From Polaromonas sp. (GTDB taxonomy: Bacteria > Pseudomonadota > Gammaproteobacteria > Burkholderiales > Burkholderiaceae_C): a stretch of DNA of 64,000 nucleotides. The stretch is taken from the NCBI RefSeq assembly GCF_012927455.1, contig NZ_JABBPE010000002.1, positions 434,001 to 498,000 on the forward strand. The letters are read 5' to 3'. Shown piece by piece: positions 53,172 through 62,160 of this stretch (the stretch's first letter is position 1; every line of letters begins with the position of its first letter). The notes beneath the pieces were generated by a model. The model saw only the letters and a program-made list of their open reading frames with translations, had not been told where the DNA came from and made no database searches. A program made the position numbers and the translations under genes.

Positions 53172-54541
53172 CACACTTCCTCCAGACTTTGGCTGCGGGC
53201 GATGTCCGCCGCCAGTGTGATCAGCCCTGGCGCTATCGCGAAGCGGCCGGGCTTGAGGTTGACCACGCAGCGCCAAGCGCGCTGGCAAAGCAGGTTCCAG
53301 GCGCAGGCCCAGGCAAGCGCCTGAGGAGGTGGTTGTATACCCCCGGCGCCGGCATAGCCCTCAAGCAATGCCTGCCAGGCTTGCTGATCGCGTGTCGGCG
53401 CGCCACCTTCGAGCACCGCCCGGTACATGCCTTCGGCCATCCAGGCACCCAGCTCCAGCAGCGCGGGTCCGCGATGCAGGTCGTCAAGGTCGATCAACGC
53501 GAGTTGATCACCATCGGACAGCACGTTGCGCGGGTGCAGGTCGCCGTGCAGCGTCACCAGGTCCGCACCTTCTAGCCAGCGCAGGCCGTCAGTCAAGTAT
53601 TCTGCGGCGCGCCGTAGCGTGCCGCGCGATGCCGGCAGAGCATCGCCCAGCAGCTCGGTGATTTGAATCAGACGGGTGTAAAGAACGGCGCGTGAAAGGT
53701 CGCTCGCCGCAGCCACGGGCGTGCCGTGCAATGCGGCCAATTGCGCGCCCAGTGGCGTAGCCAGTCGGGTCGCTTCAGTGCGTGGCAGGTCAAGCAACGC
53801 CCGGCCTGGCAGCCCCAGTTGCCAGCGCAGTGCATGGGCAGGCTGCCACAACAAGGCTCGCGGTGTGCGCAGGCTACCAGCATCCCAGGCCGGCGAGGCC
53901 TGCAGCGTGCGCAGTATCTCGTGCGCCAAAGCGCCATCTGGCTCGCGGCTGGCCTTGGCATAGACACGCTGCTGGACGTGCTGCCCGCCGGCCTGCCAGC
54001 GCAGATCCAGTCGCGCGGTCAGGCGCTGTTCGGGCACATACTGCACGATCTCTATCTCATGATTGATCAGGGCGCCGCGCCCGTCGCTAAGTACCGCCAC
54101 GAGTTCGGGCAACACATGCTCGCGCAAAGCATGGGCATCGGCCAGCAATTGCGGGGCGGTGAGTTTGGCGTCGTTGGGCCACCACCAAGTGAGCATGTCG
54201 AGCGCCGGCAGCAGTCGCAGTGCCGGCCCGGAGAGCGTGGCATGCAGCGGCGTGGCACTGACGCTCGCGGCGCGGCGCACCGAATCACCACCGCTGCACA
54301 GGCGCGCCGTCACGCGTTGCTCCAGCGCCAGACCGCTAATACCATCACGCAAACGCAGCAGGTAGGAAAGCGTGCAATTGCGGTTTGGCCGGTATTTAAC
54401 GCGTTCGATAGTGCAGCTCTCAAGCTGACTGCCGTGTACGCGCAACTCGTCGGCGAACACTTCGGCCATGGCGTGCACGTCAAACGCGCGCGCCAGCTGT
54501 GGCAGCGCCGGATCCTGCGGCAGCGTGTGAAAAGAAGTCAT
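53171..54541 (-). CDS. Aminoglycoside-phosphotransferase-fold protein 2
   Basis: 456 residues from ATG 54541 (ATGA overlap with the heparinase-like gene). Canonical Brenner motif LVTLHGDLHPRNVLSDGDQL near 325, followed by LALIDLDDLHRGPALLELG. The N-terminal lobe has YRPNRNCTLSYLLRLRD, parallel to the RYEP..RATLRYTLSG element of protein 1. Two such kinases in tandem (TGATG junction) in a polysaccharide operon are unusual. Substrate unknown. Confidence 0.8.
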   Translation of the reverse strand: MTSFHTLPQDPALPQLARAFDVHAMAEVFADELRVHGSQLESCTIERVKYRPNRNCTLSYLLRLRDGISGLALEQRVTARLCSGGDSVRRAASVSATPLHATLSGPALRLLPALDMLTWWWPNDAKLTAPQLLADAHALREHVLPELVAVLSDGRGALINHEIEIVQYVPEQRLTARLDLRWQAGGQHVQQRVYAKASREPDGALAHEILRTLQASPAWDAGSLRTPRALLWQPAHALRWQLGLPGRALLDLPRTEATRLATPLGAQLAALHGTPVAAASDLSRAVLYTRLIQITELLGDALPASRGTLRRAAEYLTDGLRWLEGADLVTLHGDLHPRNVLSDGDQLALIDLDDLHRGPALLELGAWMAEGMYRAVLEGGAPTRDQQAWQALLEGYAGAGGIQPPPQALAWACAWNLLCQRAWRCVVNLKPGRFAIAPGLITLAADIARSQSLEEV

Positions 54542-56646
54542 CCGTGACACCCTGCCCCTTCAATCAGACGGACCACGCCACCTGGCCCGTGCAGCGTGGC
54601 ACCGGCATGAGAGACTGCCCGAAGCATGCTGCCATCAGCTGCTTCTCGCCAGTGCAGCCAGCGACCGAAAAACTGGTACGGGCCAATACGCCAGCAGCGC
54701 GCTACCACGCCACGCGCATGAAACCAGACGTCATGCATGGGCTCGCCGTCCAGTGTCAAGCCGATGCGCAGTGCGCGCGTAGTCAGGTCGCCCTCGACTG
54801 CGACCTCGCCAACTGCCGGCAAGTCGCTCACGGCCAACGGGGGCTCACTGCCCGCCCAAGGCAGCAGCACCGTGTCGAAATCGGCATCGCAGCCGCGCGC
54901 TGTGGTGCGCAGCGCCGGCGCAGGCTGTTTTTCCCCGTAGCGTGCCGAGATCCATCCGGCAGCGAGCCTGGCGCGCTGGCCGGCGCGTGAGGGCTGAGCG
55001 ATGCACAGTCCGGGGCTGGAAAGCTGTGTGCCGTTTTTGTCCAGCAGCGTGGTGTGCTGATCGGCGTCTGGACCAAGCTGAAAGTTCAGCGAGTAGTCGT
55101 GAACACTTTCCGCACGCAACCAGTCGCTGACAATCCAGTAACGACGGTCAACAAAGACGATGCAGCGCTGGTGCAGCGCGTCGTACTCATGGCTGTCGCA
55201 GCGGCCGTGTAGCAGGTCCAGCACGGCGCTGGCGGCGCACTCGATCAGCGTGGTCTCAGGCGCTGGTCCGCCAATTTTGTGTCGCACCGAGCCTTGCGAG
55301 TGGCGCGACGGCTGCTTGATCGGTTTCGGCAGATAGCGCGTCTGCGGCAGGTCGTCCACGCAAACGGTATTGTGGGCGGCGGTGCTACGAAAGTGGACGC
55401 GCCAATTTGTCTCTCCTGCCTCGCTGTAGGTGAAGCGGCCCGGATCGACGACCAGCGACCGGCCGTTGGCTGCAAGCTCGAAGCTGAGTGCATCGAAGTG
55501 GCCGTGATTGCCTTCGCCCAGCGGTCCGCAGTCGAACACCAGATGCTGCGCGTCGGCAAATTGTGGCGACGCCGGCCAGCCGCTGCGCAGCACATGATAG
55601 CCACTGGCAAGAAAATGGGCGGCACGGCGCGCTGGCGGTGTGCCTTGCCGGCCCCGCGTAGCGACGAAGCGCATGTCCTCTCGGTCGAACAGCTGCGCAC
55701 CCTGCAGCAGCAGCGGCAAATAGCTGCGTGCATCACCATCGGAAAAGCTCGGTACGATGCCGTCAGGCTTGTGCACATGCAGGCTGAATTCAAGCGCGCG
55801 CTCCAGCGCCTCATCCATCGCTGTCGGTACGGTTTCGCCGTTGTTTGCGGCCAGATTGCGCACCTGCAGCCAGTTGCGCAGCGCGAGATGGTGGTAGTCG
55901 GTCGACAGTTCGCAGTGCACACCATCGGCCAGCAGGTCAGCCTGAATGTTGGCCAAGGTCTCACGCAGTGCGAACGCGCGCCAGTGCGCCGCACGCTGGA
56001 ACTCCGGGAACACTGCACCGGCCAGACAGATAGCCAGCAGCTCCAGCGTGCGGTGGTTGCGCTTGGGCGTCAGATTGGCGCAAAGGTATTCAACCTGTTC
56101 GTGAAGGGAATGCAGCATGCGGCGAAGGAATCCCGCCTCTACCGGCGCTGCCTGGTCTGGTCTGTCGTGCATCACCATGCCGTGCAGGCTGTAAATCCAG
56201 TTCTGCACGCGCCGGCCCGTCACGTCGGCGGCGATAAAGTCCGGCGGTGTCACCCGAATCCACCCATCAATGAGCTGCGCCCAGCGCCGCACATAGCGCG
56301 CGTCGCCACTCGTCTGCCATGCCTGGGACAGCCCTGCGGCGTAGTAGAACTTGTGCAACAGAATGTGCCACTCGATATCTGAGCTGGGATTGCTAAGCCA
56401 ATCCAGCGGGTCGGCGAGCGCATGGGTTTCGCCATTGAACTCGAAGCGACCTTGCATCAGGCCTTCTATACGGGTAGGAAGAACTTCCTCCGGGTCCACC
56501 ACCGCCTCGAAAGACACTGTGCGCGCACTGCGGTAGTGGGCGAGCAGCGCAGCGTCATCCAGATCGTCCCACGGCGCACAAAACAGGACGTCGGTGTTGC
56601 CGGCGGTGGCAGCCAAACCCGCAGCAGAAAAAACGGCCACGTTCAT
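54538..56646 (-). CDS. Heparinase II/III- / alginate-lyase-like protein
   Basis: 702 residues. An N-terminal alpha/alpha-toroid region (WHILLHKFYYAAGLSQAW, NWIYSLHGMV, ANLTPKRNHRTLELLAICLA, with the NHRT..E element) precedes a heparinase II/III-like beta-sandwich (LVFDCGPLGEGNHGHFDALS, VDPGRFTYSEAGETNWRVHF, AAHNTVCVDD). His in GNHGHFD and the NHRTLE helix are the expected catalytic region. No signal peptide is evident. These lyases cleave uronic-acid polymers; in polysaccharide operons they edit or clear misrouted polymer. Confidence 0.82.
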   Translation of the reverse strand: MNVAVFSAAGLAATAGNTDVLFCAPWDDLDDAALLAHYRSARTVSFEAVVDPEEVLPTRIEGLMQGRFEFNGETHALADPLDWLSNPSSDIEWHILLHKFYYAAGLSQAWQTSGDARYVRRWAQLIDGWIRVTPPDFIAADVTGRRVQNWIYSLHGMVMHDRPDQAAPVEAGFLRRMLHSLHEQVEYLCANLTPKRNHRTLELLAICLAGAVFPEFQRAAHWRAFALRETLANIQADLLADGVHCELSTDYHHLALRNWLQVRNLAANNGETVPTAMDEALERALEFSLHVHKPDGIVPSFSDGDARSYLPLLLQGAQLFDREDMRFVATRGRQGTPPARRAAHFLASGYHVLRSGWPASPQFADAQHLVFDCGPLGEGNHGHFDALSFELAANGRSLVVDPGRFTYSEAGETNWRVHFRSTAAHNTVCVDDLPQTRYLPKPIKQPSRHSQGSVRHKIGGPAPETTLIECAASAVLDLLHGRCDSHEYDALHQRCIVFVDRRYWIVSDWLRAESVHDYSLNFQLGPDADQHTTLLDKNGTQLSSPGLCIAQPSRAGQRARLAAGWISARYGEKQPAPALRTTARGCDADFDTVLLPWAGSEPPLAVSDLPAVGEVAVEGDLTTRALRIGLTLDGEPMHDVWFHARGVVARCWRIGPYQFFGRWLHWREAADGSMLRAVSHAGATLHGPGGVVRLIEGAGCHG

Positions 56647-58076
56647 GTCGTCACCCCTTCAATGGGCGCGAGGTTAGAGGTGCCCCGCGCCTGCTGCAGC
56701 TGCCAGGCGAACAGATCGCGCAACGCCACGGTTGTACGGCGCGAGTCGAAGCGCTCACACATGCGCTGGCGCCCGCCCTGCGCCAGGCACACGTGCAGCG
56801 CATCGTCTTGCAGCACGCGCCTGAGTGCCTGGGCTAGCCCGGCCGGGTCGCGCGGCTCAACCAGCAGGCCGTGCACGCCATCGTCGATGAGTTCTGGAAT
56901 TCCCGAGATGCGCGTGGAGACCACTGGCACGCCCATCGCCATTGACTCGGCCAGCACGTTCGGAAAACCGTCGCGATCACCGTCATCCATCACCTGGCAG
57001 GGCAGCGCGAAGACGTGGGCGCGGGCGTAGATGGCGCGCAAGCGATCCTGGGTCATGGCGCCGCGCAAACTTACCTGGTCGCCCAGCCCGCGCTCGGCAA
57101 TCAGGCGGCGAATCGACTCGTAAGCGCTTCCGCGCTCGCCGACGATGATGCAGGCGAAGGCCACGCCGGCGTCACGCAGCCAGGCGCAGGCTTCGATCAG
57201 CTGGTCAAAGCCCTTTTTTTCGACGAAGCGGCCCACCGAAAGAATCAGCGGCGGCGTGCCGGTCTGGCGCCGTGGTCGCACGAGCCGGTCGGTCTCAAGC
57301 CCATTGGGCATCATGTGCGGTGGGGCAAACCATTCAGTATCGAGCCCGTGGTAAATCGCGTGCACCTCGTTTGGCCGAGGGTGACGCGCGCGCAATACCT
57401 GCGCGTTGGCGCAGGTACAGGTTGCGACGAAGCGAGCGTCCTCCATCTTGCGCTCGAGCAACGTACCGGGGTTGAGGTCTGCCTGATAGATGTCCTTGGC
57501 ATGCGCGGTAAAGCTGTAGCTGATGCCCGTCATGCGGCTGGCAAACCAGGTGATAGTGGCCACGCCATGGCAGAAGTGGCCGTGCAGGTGGCCCACGTCG
57601 CCTTGACGCATCACGTCGGCCGCGATCGCACCGGCCTGCAAGAATTCTTTGACAAAAACCTTGCGCAGGCGCGTGTGGCCTTGCTCGTCGCGGCTACGGT
57701 GACGCCACGACAACTGCAAAGCGCTAGCCAGCGCGCCCGCCCAGCGCAGCGGGTGGCGTGCAGCAACCTGGGCGTGAGCGTGCCAGAACGCTCCCAGGTT
57801 GTCGCCCAACCAGCGGACCAGCGTAGTACCAGACAGCGAGGAAGCCTCTGTCAGGTAACGCAGCGGTGCGCGGATTTCACCCACCACCGGATGCACCATT
57901 AGCTCGCGCTCGTCTTTTACCGAGTACAGGCGCAACGCCAGGCCAAGTCGTTCGAGCTGGTAAATTTCGTGCGCAATAAAGGTTTCCGACAAGCGCGGAA
58001 AACCATTCATCACGTAAGCCACGGCTTGGCGGCCTTTGGGCGTGTCACGCGACGGCATAGGGAGAGCTGTGGGCAT
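56643..58076 (-). CDS. Family 4 glycosyltransferase (first of two tandem paralogues)
   Basis: 477 residues. The GT-B C-terminal half has PLILSVGRFVEKKGFDQLIE, HVFALPCQVMDDGDRDGFPN and VLAESMAMGVPVVSTRISGI, typical of GT4. The N-terminal part (GFPRLSETFIAHEIYQLERL) matches that of the next gene (IFPKLSETFVLEEVLGLERL), indicating gene duplication. The first codons overlap the upstream gene by 32 bp; an internal ATG at 58058 would reduce this. Probable cytoplasmic assembly of the repeat unit. Confidence 0.85.
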   Translation of the reverse strand: MPTALPMPSRDTPKGRQAVAYVMNGFPRLSETFIAHEIYQLERLGLALRLYSVKDERELMVHPVVGEIRAPLRYLTEASSLSGTTLVRWLGDNLGAFWHAHAQVAARHPLRWAGALASALQLSWRHRSRDEQGHTRLRKVFVKEFLQAGAIAADVMRQGDVGHLHGHFCHGVATITWFASRMTGISYSFTAHAKDIYQADLNPGTLLERKMEDARFVATCTCANAQVLRARHPRPNEVHAIYHGLDTEWFAPPHMMPNGLETDRLVRPRRQTGTPPLILSVGRFVEKKGFDQLIEACAWLRDAGVAFACIIVGERGSAYESIRRLIAERGLGDQVSLRGAMTQDRLRAIYARAHVFALPCQVMDDGDRDGFPNVLAESMAMGVPVVSTRISGIPELIDDGVHGLLVEPRDPAGLAQALRRVLQDDALHVCLAQGGRQRMCERFDSRRTTVALRDLFAWQLQQARGTSNLAPIEGVTT

Positions 58077-59295
58077 GGGATGTCTCCAGCAGCTGGATCA
58101 CCAGCCGCAGGTTGTGGTCGTTGTCAAAGGTTTCGGTAACGGCCTGGCGTGCGGCACGTCCTAGGGCTGCGCCCAGGATTGGGTCGCCGATCAGTCGGGT
58201 CACTGCATCGGCCAGCGCTGCCGGGTCGTCAGGTTCTATAAGCAGGCCGTTGCGGCCATGGCAGACGATCTCCGGAATACCCGAGACGTTGGTGGCCACC
58301 ACGGGCACACCCATGGCCATGGCCTCCAGAAGCACGTTGGGAATGCCGTCGCGATCACCATCAGCGGCCACCCGCGAAGGCTGAACGTACACGGTGGCAC
58401 GCGCGTAGCAGTCTATGACGTGCTCGCGCGTCAGTTTGCCGGTGAGCTGGACCTGGCTCTGCAAGCCATGGCTTGCGATGAGCGCCTGCAGCCGTTCTTG
58501 CTCTTCGCCATAACCCACAATCTCGCAGCGAAAATGCTGGCCGCGCTGGCGCAGTAGACCGCACGCGTCTATCAAGGTGTCCAGGCCCTTCTTTTCGCGC
58601 AGCCGGCCTACGCTCAAAATCAGCGGAACCCCGCTTGGCGCCAGCCGGTGCTGCGGATGAAATACCGCGTGGTCTATGCCGTGGTACATGCGCTGCACGT
58701 TGGCGTCAGGCGCGATGGCGCGCAGCGTCTGGCAATTGAAGTCGGTGCAGGTGACCGTGAAACGGGCGGCGCCCATCTTGCGCCGCAGGTCGTCGGTGTC
58801 GGAAAGGTAAATATCCTTGGCATGCGCGGATATTGAAAACGGCATGCCAGCCAGGCACGACACCAGTTCGGCCACATCGGCCGGCGTCGAGATGAAGTGC
58901 GTGTGCAGGTGCCGCACGCCGTCGTCGCGCAATTGCCCGGCCAGCCAGCCGGCACGCGCAAAGTCAATGAAACCGGCACGCCCGCGACCGCTGGCCAGGC
59001 GCAGCGCCCGCAGGTAATGTAATGGCCGCGTCGCAAGCCAGCGCGCATGGCGCACGGCAAAACCGCGCCAGTCCGCGCGCAGCGACGCCGGCACGCAGGT
59101 AATTGTCGAGTGCACCCCCGCCACCGCCGGGTGCGCCAGCGCATCCGTCGGGGCGGCGAGCGTATACAGACGCAGCGACACGCCCAGCCGTTCGAGCCCC
59201 AACACCTCTTCGAGCACAAAGGTCTCGGAAAGCTTGGGGAATATCTTGACTAGCAGACCGATGAAACAACGGCTGTCTGGCGCGGTAGCGACCAT
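58045..59295 (-). CDS. Family 4 glycosyltransferase (second of two tandem paralogues)
   Basis: 416 residues. Conserved GT4 blocks: PLILSVGRLREKKGLDTLID, LTGKLTREHVIDCYARATVY, PSRVAADGDRDGIPNVLLEA and MAMGVPVVATNVSGIPEIV. Same N-terminal motif as the neighbour (KLSETFVLEE). Overlaps the upstream GT28-like gene by 46 bp, showing very dense packing of the operon. Donor and acceptor unknown. Confidence 0.85.
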   Translation of the reverse strand: MVATAPDSRCFIGLLVKIFPKLSETFVLEEVLGLERLGVSLRLYTLAAPTDALAHPAVAGVHSTITCVPASLRADWRGFAVRHARWLATRPLHYLRALRLASGRGRAGFIDFARAGWLAGQLRDDGVRHLHTHFISTPADVAELVSCLAGMPFSISAHAKDIYLSDTDDLRRKMGAARFTVTCTDFNCQTLRAIAPDANVQRMYHGIDHAVFHPQHRLAPSGVPLILSVGRLREKKGLDTLIDACGLLRQRGQHFRCEIVGYGEEQERLQALIASHGLQSQVQLTGKLTREHVIDCYARATVYVQPSRVAADGDRDGIPNVLLEAMAMGVPVVATNVSGIPEIVCHGRNGLLIEPDDPAALADAVTRLIGDPILGAALGRAARQAVTETFDNDHNLRLVIQLLETSHAHSSPYAVA

Positions 59296-60533
59296 TTGGC
59301 CTCCTGAGCATGCGTAAAAAGGGTGCTGACAGCGCTGCGCGCGGTATCGGCTGTGAGGTCGATGGCGTCAAAGATCGCCGCAGTGACGCGCGCCAAGCCG
59401 TCAAGCCGAGGCGACTGTGGCAGGGCCTGATGGGCCGCCAACGCGGCGAGTTCAGACTGCAGTCCGGCCATCAGGGCGGACGGCGTGAGGCCCACCGGGT
59501 TCAGCATACGAACCAGGCCAAGACCGGCCATGCGCTCGGCGCGCATGTGCTGCTCGATACCCGGCTTCACGCGCGGCACCAGTACGGCCCGCTTGCCCAG
59601 CGTAAGCAATTCGCAGACGGTGTTGTAGCCTCCCATGGCGAGCACCACGTCAGCGCCAGCCATCAGCGACATCATGTCGTCGCTGAAGTCCTGCATGCTG
59701 ACTTGCGGCAACACTGCTGCGGCCTCGATGGCGATACGCCGGGCATCGGCCATCTCGGGCCCACACACGATGTGGGTGCGTGGGCGGTGCGTCGCGGGGA
59801 TGCCTTTCAGACCTGACAGGCAGGCGCCAATGAGGTCGTGCCCGTCTTCGCCGCCGCCTGGGGTGACCAGCACCAGCGGTTGGCCTTCCCGCACGCCCAG
59901 GCCGTGGCGTACTTCGGCCCGTGTCTGCCGTCCAAACTGGCGCGCAATGTAACCACAAAATCTTATTTTTGCCGCCGCGAATGGCGGAAACTGGTATTCG
60001 CGCCGCAGGTCGAAAACGTCGGGCGAGCCGACCACCAACACCTGGTCGTAGTAGGCTTCGATCGCCTCGAAATAGCCATTCTTGCGCCACACGCGCATGG
60101 TGGTCTCCGGGCTGTCGAGGATGTCGCGCAGCAGCAGCACCAGCTTGGGCCGGCGCCCACCGGACTGCAAATCCATCAACGCACCGGACAACTCGTCTTC
60201 GACGCCGAAAGGCTTTTTATCGACCAGGATCAGGTCGGGCTCAAAATCAGCGATGGTCGAACGGATCAGATTGGCGCGCAGTCGCACCAAGGCGTCCAGA
60301 TCCAGCGGCAGGCTGCGCGCGCCGTAGCGGCCGTCCACATTTCGTGACAGGCACGGAAGCTTGACATAGTCAATCCGGTCCGGTATACGAAACGCGTGCA
60401 GCATCGGTGAGCCGGTGATCACGAGCACCGAAACCTCCTGCGATTCCTGCACCAGGTGACGCCCAATTTCCAGCATGCGGCGGATGTTGCCGAGTCCAAA
60501 AGTGTCGTGCGAGTAGATCAGAATACGTTTCAT
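59250..60533 (-). CDS. GT28/MurG-like glycosyltransferase (second paralogue), first gene of the polysaccharide operon
   Basis: 427 residues from ATG 60533 (MKRILIYSHDTFGLGNIRRM), preceded by a GAGGAA ribosome-binding site; the long upstream frame is not coding. The GLGN loop, VTPGGGEDGHDLIGACL and VVLAMGGYNTVCELLTLGKR mark a GT28-like enzyme, related to the gene at 50574. It begins the leftward operon; a sigma-54-like promoter lies about 90 bp upstream. Confidence 0.82.
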   Translation of the reverse strand: MKRILIYSHDTFGLGNIRRMLEIGRHLVQESQEVSVLVITGSPMLHAFRIPDRIDYVKLPCLSRNVDGRYGARSLPLDLDALVRLRANLIRSTIADFEPDLILVDKKPFGVEDELSGALMDLQSGGRRPKLVLLLRDILDSPETTMRVWRKNGYFEAIEAYYDQVLVVGSPDVFDLRREYQFPPFAAAKIRFCGYIARQFGRQTRAEVRHGLGVREGQPLVLVTPGGGEDGHDLIGACLSGLKGIPATHRPRTHIVCGPEMADARRIAIEAAAVLPQVSMQDFSDDMMSLMAGADVVLAMGGYNTVCELLTLGKRAVLVPRVKPGIEQHMRAERMAGLGLVRMLNPVGLTPSALMAGLQSELAALAAHQALPQSPRLDGLARVTAAIFDAIDLTADTARSAVSTLFTHAQEAKWSLPRQTAVVSSVC

Positions 60534-60620
60534 GCCGGGTTCCTCACTAAAGGTTGCCGCGCTGGTGCGTGGCCTGTCTTGCTTTAGATTTGCTTGAATG
60601 TGACAATTAATTAAATAGCA

Positions 60621-60637
60621 CTCAAAAACCGGGCCAG
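60621..60637 (-). promoter_or_regulatory. Candidate sigma-54 promoter of the polysaccharide operon
   Basis: The minus strand reads CTGGCCCGGTTTTTGAG. Compared with TGGCACG-N4-TTGC it keeps TGGC, the G at position 7 and TTG with correct spacing, but has C for A and A for the -12 C. It points toward the operon start at 60533. The divergent genes encode a histidine kinase and a sigma-54 activator, which supports it; the -12 mismatch weakens it. Confidence 0.45.
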
Positions 60638-60708
60638 CCAGGCTTACGAGGCAAAACCGATGATTCATATAGGTTTTTTTCGGCGAAGTGGCAGGTCGCC
60701 CCCAAGAC

Positions 60709-60755
60709 GCGGGTCTTTTGCCCACAATTTGCGTGGGTCTTTTGCCCACTTTTTT
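60709..60755 (+). promoter_or_regulatory. Repeated hairpin with T-run ahead of the kinase gene
   Basis: GGGTCTTTTGCCCAC occurs twice with a 24-bp period (about 60711 and 60735). The second copy, GTGGGTCTTTTGCCCAC (60733-60749), can fold as GTGGG/CCCAC and is followed directly by six Ts (60750-60755), like a short intrinsic terminator, only 9 bp before the kinase ATG. Confidence 0.45.
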
Positions 60756-60764
60756 GGGGTTGCC

Positions 60765-62132
60765 ATGCCCCAAGATGCAGCGCGCCCGCACCGGGCACGT
60801 TTCGCACTAAGCCGGTGGTTCGCAGGCGTGGCTTTTACCGCCATCGCGGCCATCGCGGCTACCAGCGTGTGGTTGCTCAGCTGGTTTGTTACCGAACGGA
60901 TGCTCTGGCAGGAAGGCGCGCTGACGCGCGACTTCGTGCACAGCCTCATGCTTGTGGAGAAGCCACTGCACAACTACCTGCGCAATCCCGAAGGGGCACC
61001 GCCGCTGCCGGTGCAAAATGCGTTCGAACACATCGGGCGCATGCCCGACGTGGTGCGCGCCAACGTCTATGGGCGCGACCGTCAGGTCCTCTGGTCGAGC
61101 GACCAGCAGCTCATAGGCCGCAATTTCGGCGTCAATGACGACCTCGATGCGGCGCTGGCCGGCACCATCGTGGTCGAGAAGAAAACCGATATCCAGCGCG
61201 TACACGGCAAGGCCGAATACGAACTGCTGCGCCCTGCTGAAGACCTGTTCATGGAGCTGTATATGCCCGTACTGGATCTCGAGACCGGCAAGGTCATCGC
61301 CGCGATCGAGTTCTACAAGAACCCGCGCGCGCTGATGGGCGTGCTGGCGCAGCTGCGCAGCTTCATCACGTTCGGCGCGGTGGTGTTCGGGCTGCTGCTG
61401 TTCATCGCGCTGTTCTGGCTGGTGCGCCGCGCCGACCTCACCATACAGTCGCAGGAGCACCAATTGGTCGAGAACGAAACCTTTGCCGTCGTCGGCGAGA
61501 TGAGTTCGGTCGTGGCGCACGGCATCCGCAACCCGCTGGCCGCCATCCGCAGCTCAGCCGAGCTGATCCTCGAATCGCCAGGCCACAGCGCGACCGATGC
61601 GGCACTCGACATCGTCGCGCAGTCCGACCGCCTCGGCTCATGGGTGCGCGAACTTCTGGCCTACACCAGGCCGACGGACGAGACGCCGCAGCCGGTGGCG
61701 CTGGAGCCACTGGTGCGTACCTGCCTGAAGGAATTTTCACGCGAATGCAAGCGTCGCCAAATTGGGGCGAGCGCTTATCTGCCCGACTATCTTCCTGACG
61801 TGCGAGGCGATTCGCTGGCGGTGGGTCAAGTGCTGCGCAGCCTGCTAGCCAATGCGCTGGATGCTGTGCCCGAGGGCGGACGTATCGTTGTACGCGCGAC
61901 CTGCGACCTGAACAGGGGTGACGTCACGCTGACGGTTGAAGACAATGGCCAAGGCATGACGCCGGACCAGAGGGAACGCGTCGGCAAGCCCTTTTTTACC
62001 ACCAAGGCGCACGGAATGGGCTTGGGTCTTGCGCTCGCGCGCCGCGTCATCGAACGCGCCGGTGGCAGCTTCCGCATCGACAGCGAACCCGGTCGCGGCA
62101 CCACAGTCTCGATCATGCTGCGCGCCGCCTAA
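60765..62132 (+). CDS. Membrane sensor histidine kinase
   Basis: 455 residues from ATG 60765. One TM helix at about 18-40, a periplasmic sensing domain of about 160 residues (to about 215), a second TM helix (SFITFGAVVFGLLLFIALFW), then HisKA with the phosphoacceptor in VVAHGIRNPLAAIRSSAELI and HATPase_c with LLANALDAVPEGG (N box), VEDNGQGM (G1) and GMGLGLALARRV (G2). Partner of the response regulator 28 bp downstream. Divergent from the polysaccharide operon, so probably its regulator. Confidence 0.88.
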   Translation: MPQDAARPHRARFALSRWFAGVAFTAIAAIAATSVWLLSWFVTERMLWQEGALTRDFVHSLMLVEKPLHNYLRNPEGAPPLPVQNAFEHIGRMPDVVRANVYGRDRQVLWSSDQQLIGRNFGVNDDLDAALAGTIVVEKKTDIQRVHGKAEYELLRPAEDLFMELYMPVLDLETGKVIAAIEFYKNPRALMGVLAQLRSFITFGAVVFGLLLFIALFWLVRRADLTIQSQEHQLVENETFAVVGEMSSVVAHGIRNPLAAIRSSAELILESPGHSATDAALDIVAQSDRLGSWVRELLAYTRPTDETPQPVALEPLVRTCLKEFSRECKRRQIGASAYLPDYLPDVRGDSLAVGQVLRSLLANALDAVPEGGRIVVRATCDLNRGDVTLTVEDNGQGMTPDQRERVGKPFFTTKAHGMGLGLALARRVIERAGGSFRIDSEPGRGTTVSIMLRAA

Positions 62133-62160
62133 CCTCTGTACCCAATCTATACCCAAAATT

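Noticed and set aside
51864-54541. Aminoglycoside resistance genes
   Set aside because: Only the kinase fold is shared; the genes are embedded and overlapped in a polysaccharide operon.
55279-56382. 367-residue plus-strand frame opposite the heparinase-like gene
   Set aside because: Antisense shadow; composition follows the third-codon bias of the minus-strand gene.
60547-60590. Plus-strand sigma-54 promoter for the kinase gene (TGGCCTGTCTTGC)
   Set aside because: Spacing between the TGGC and TTGC boxes is two bases too short.
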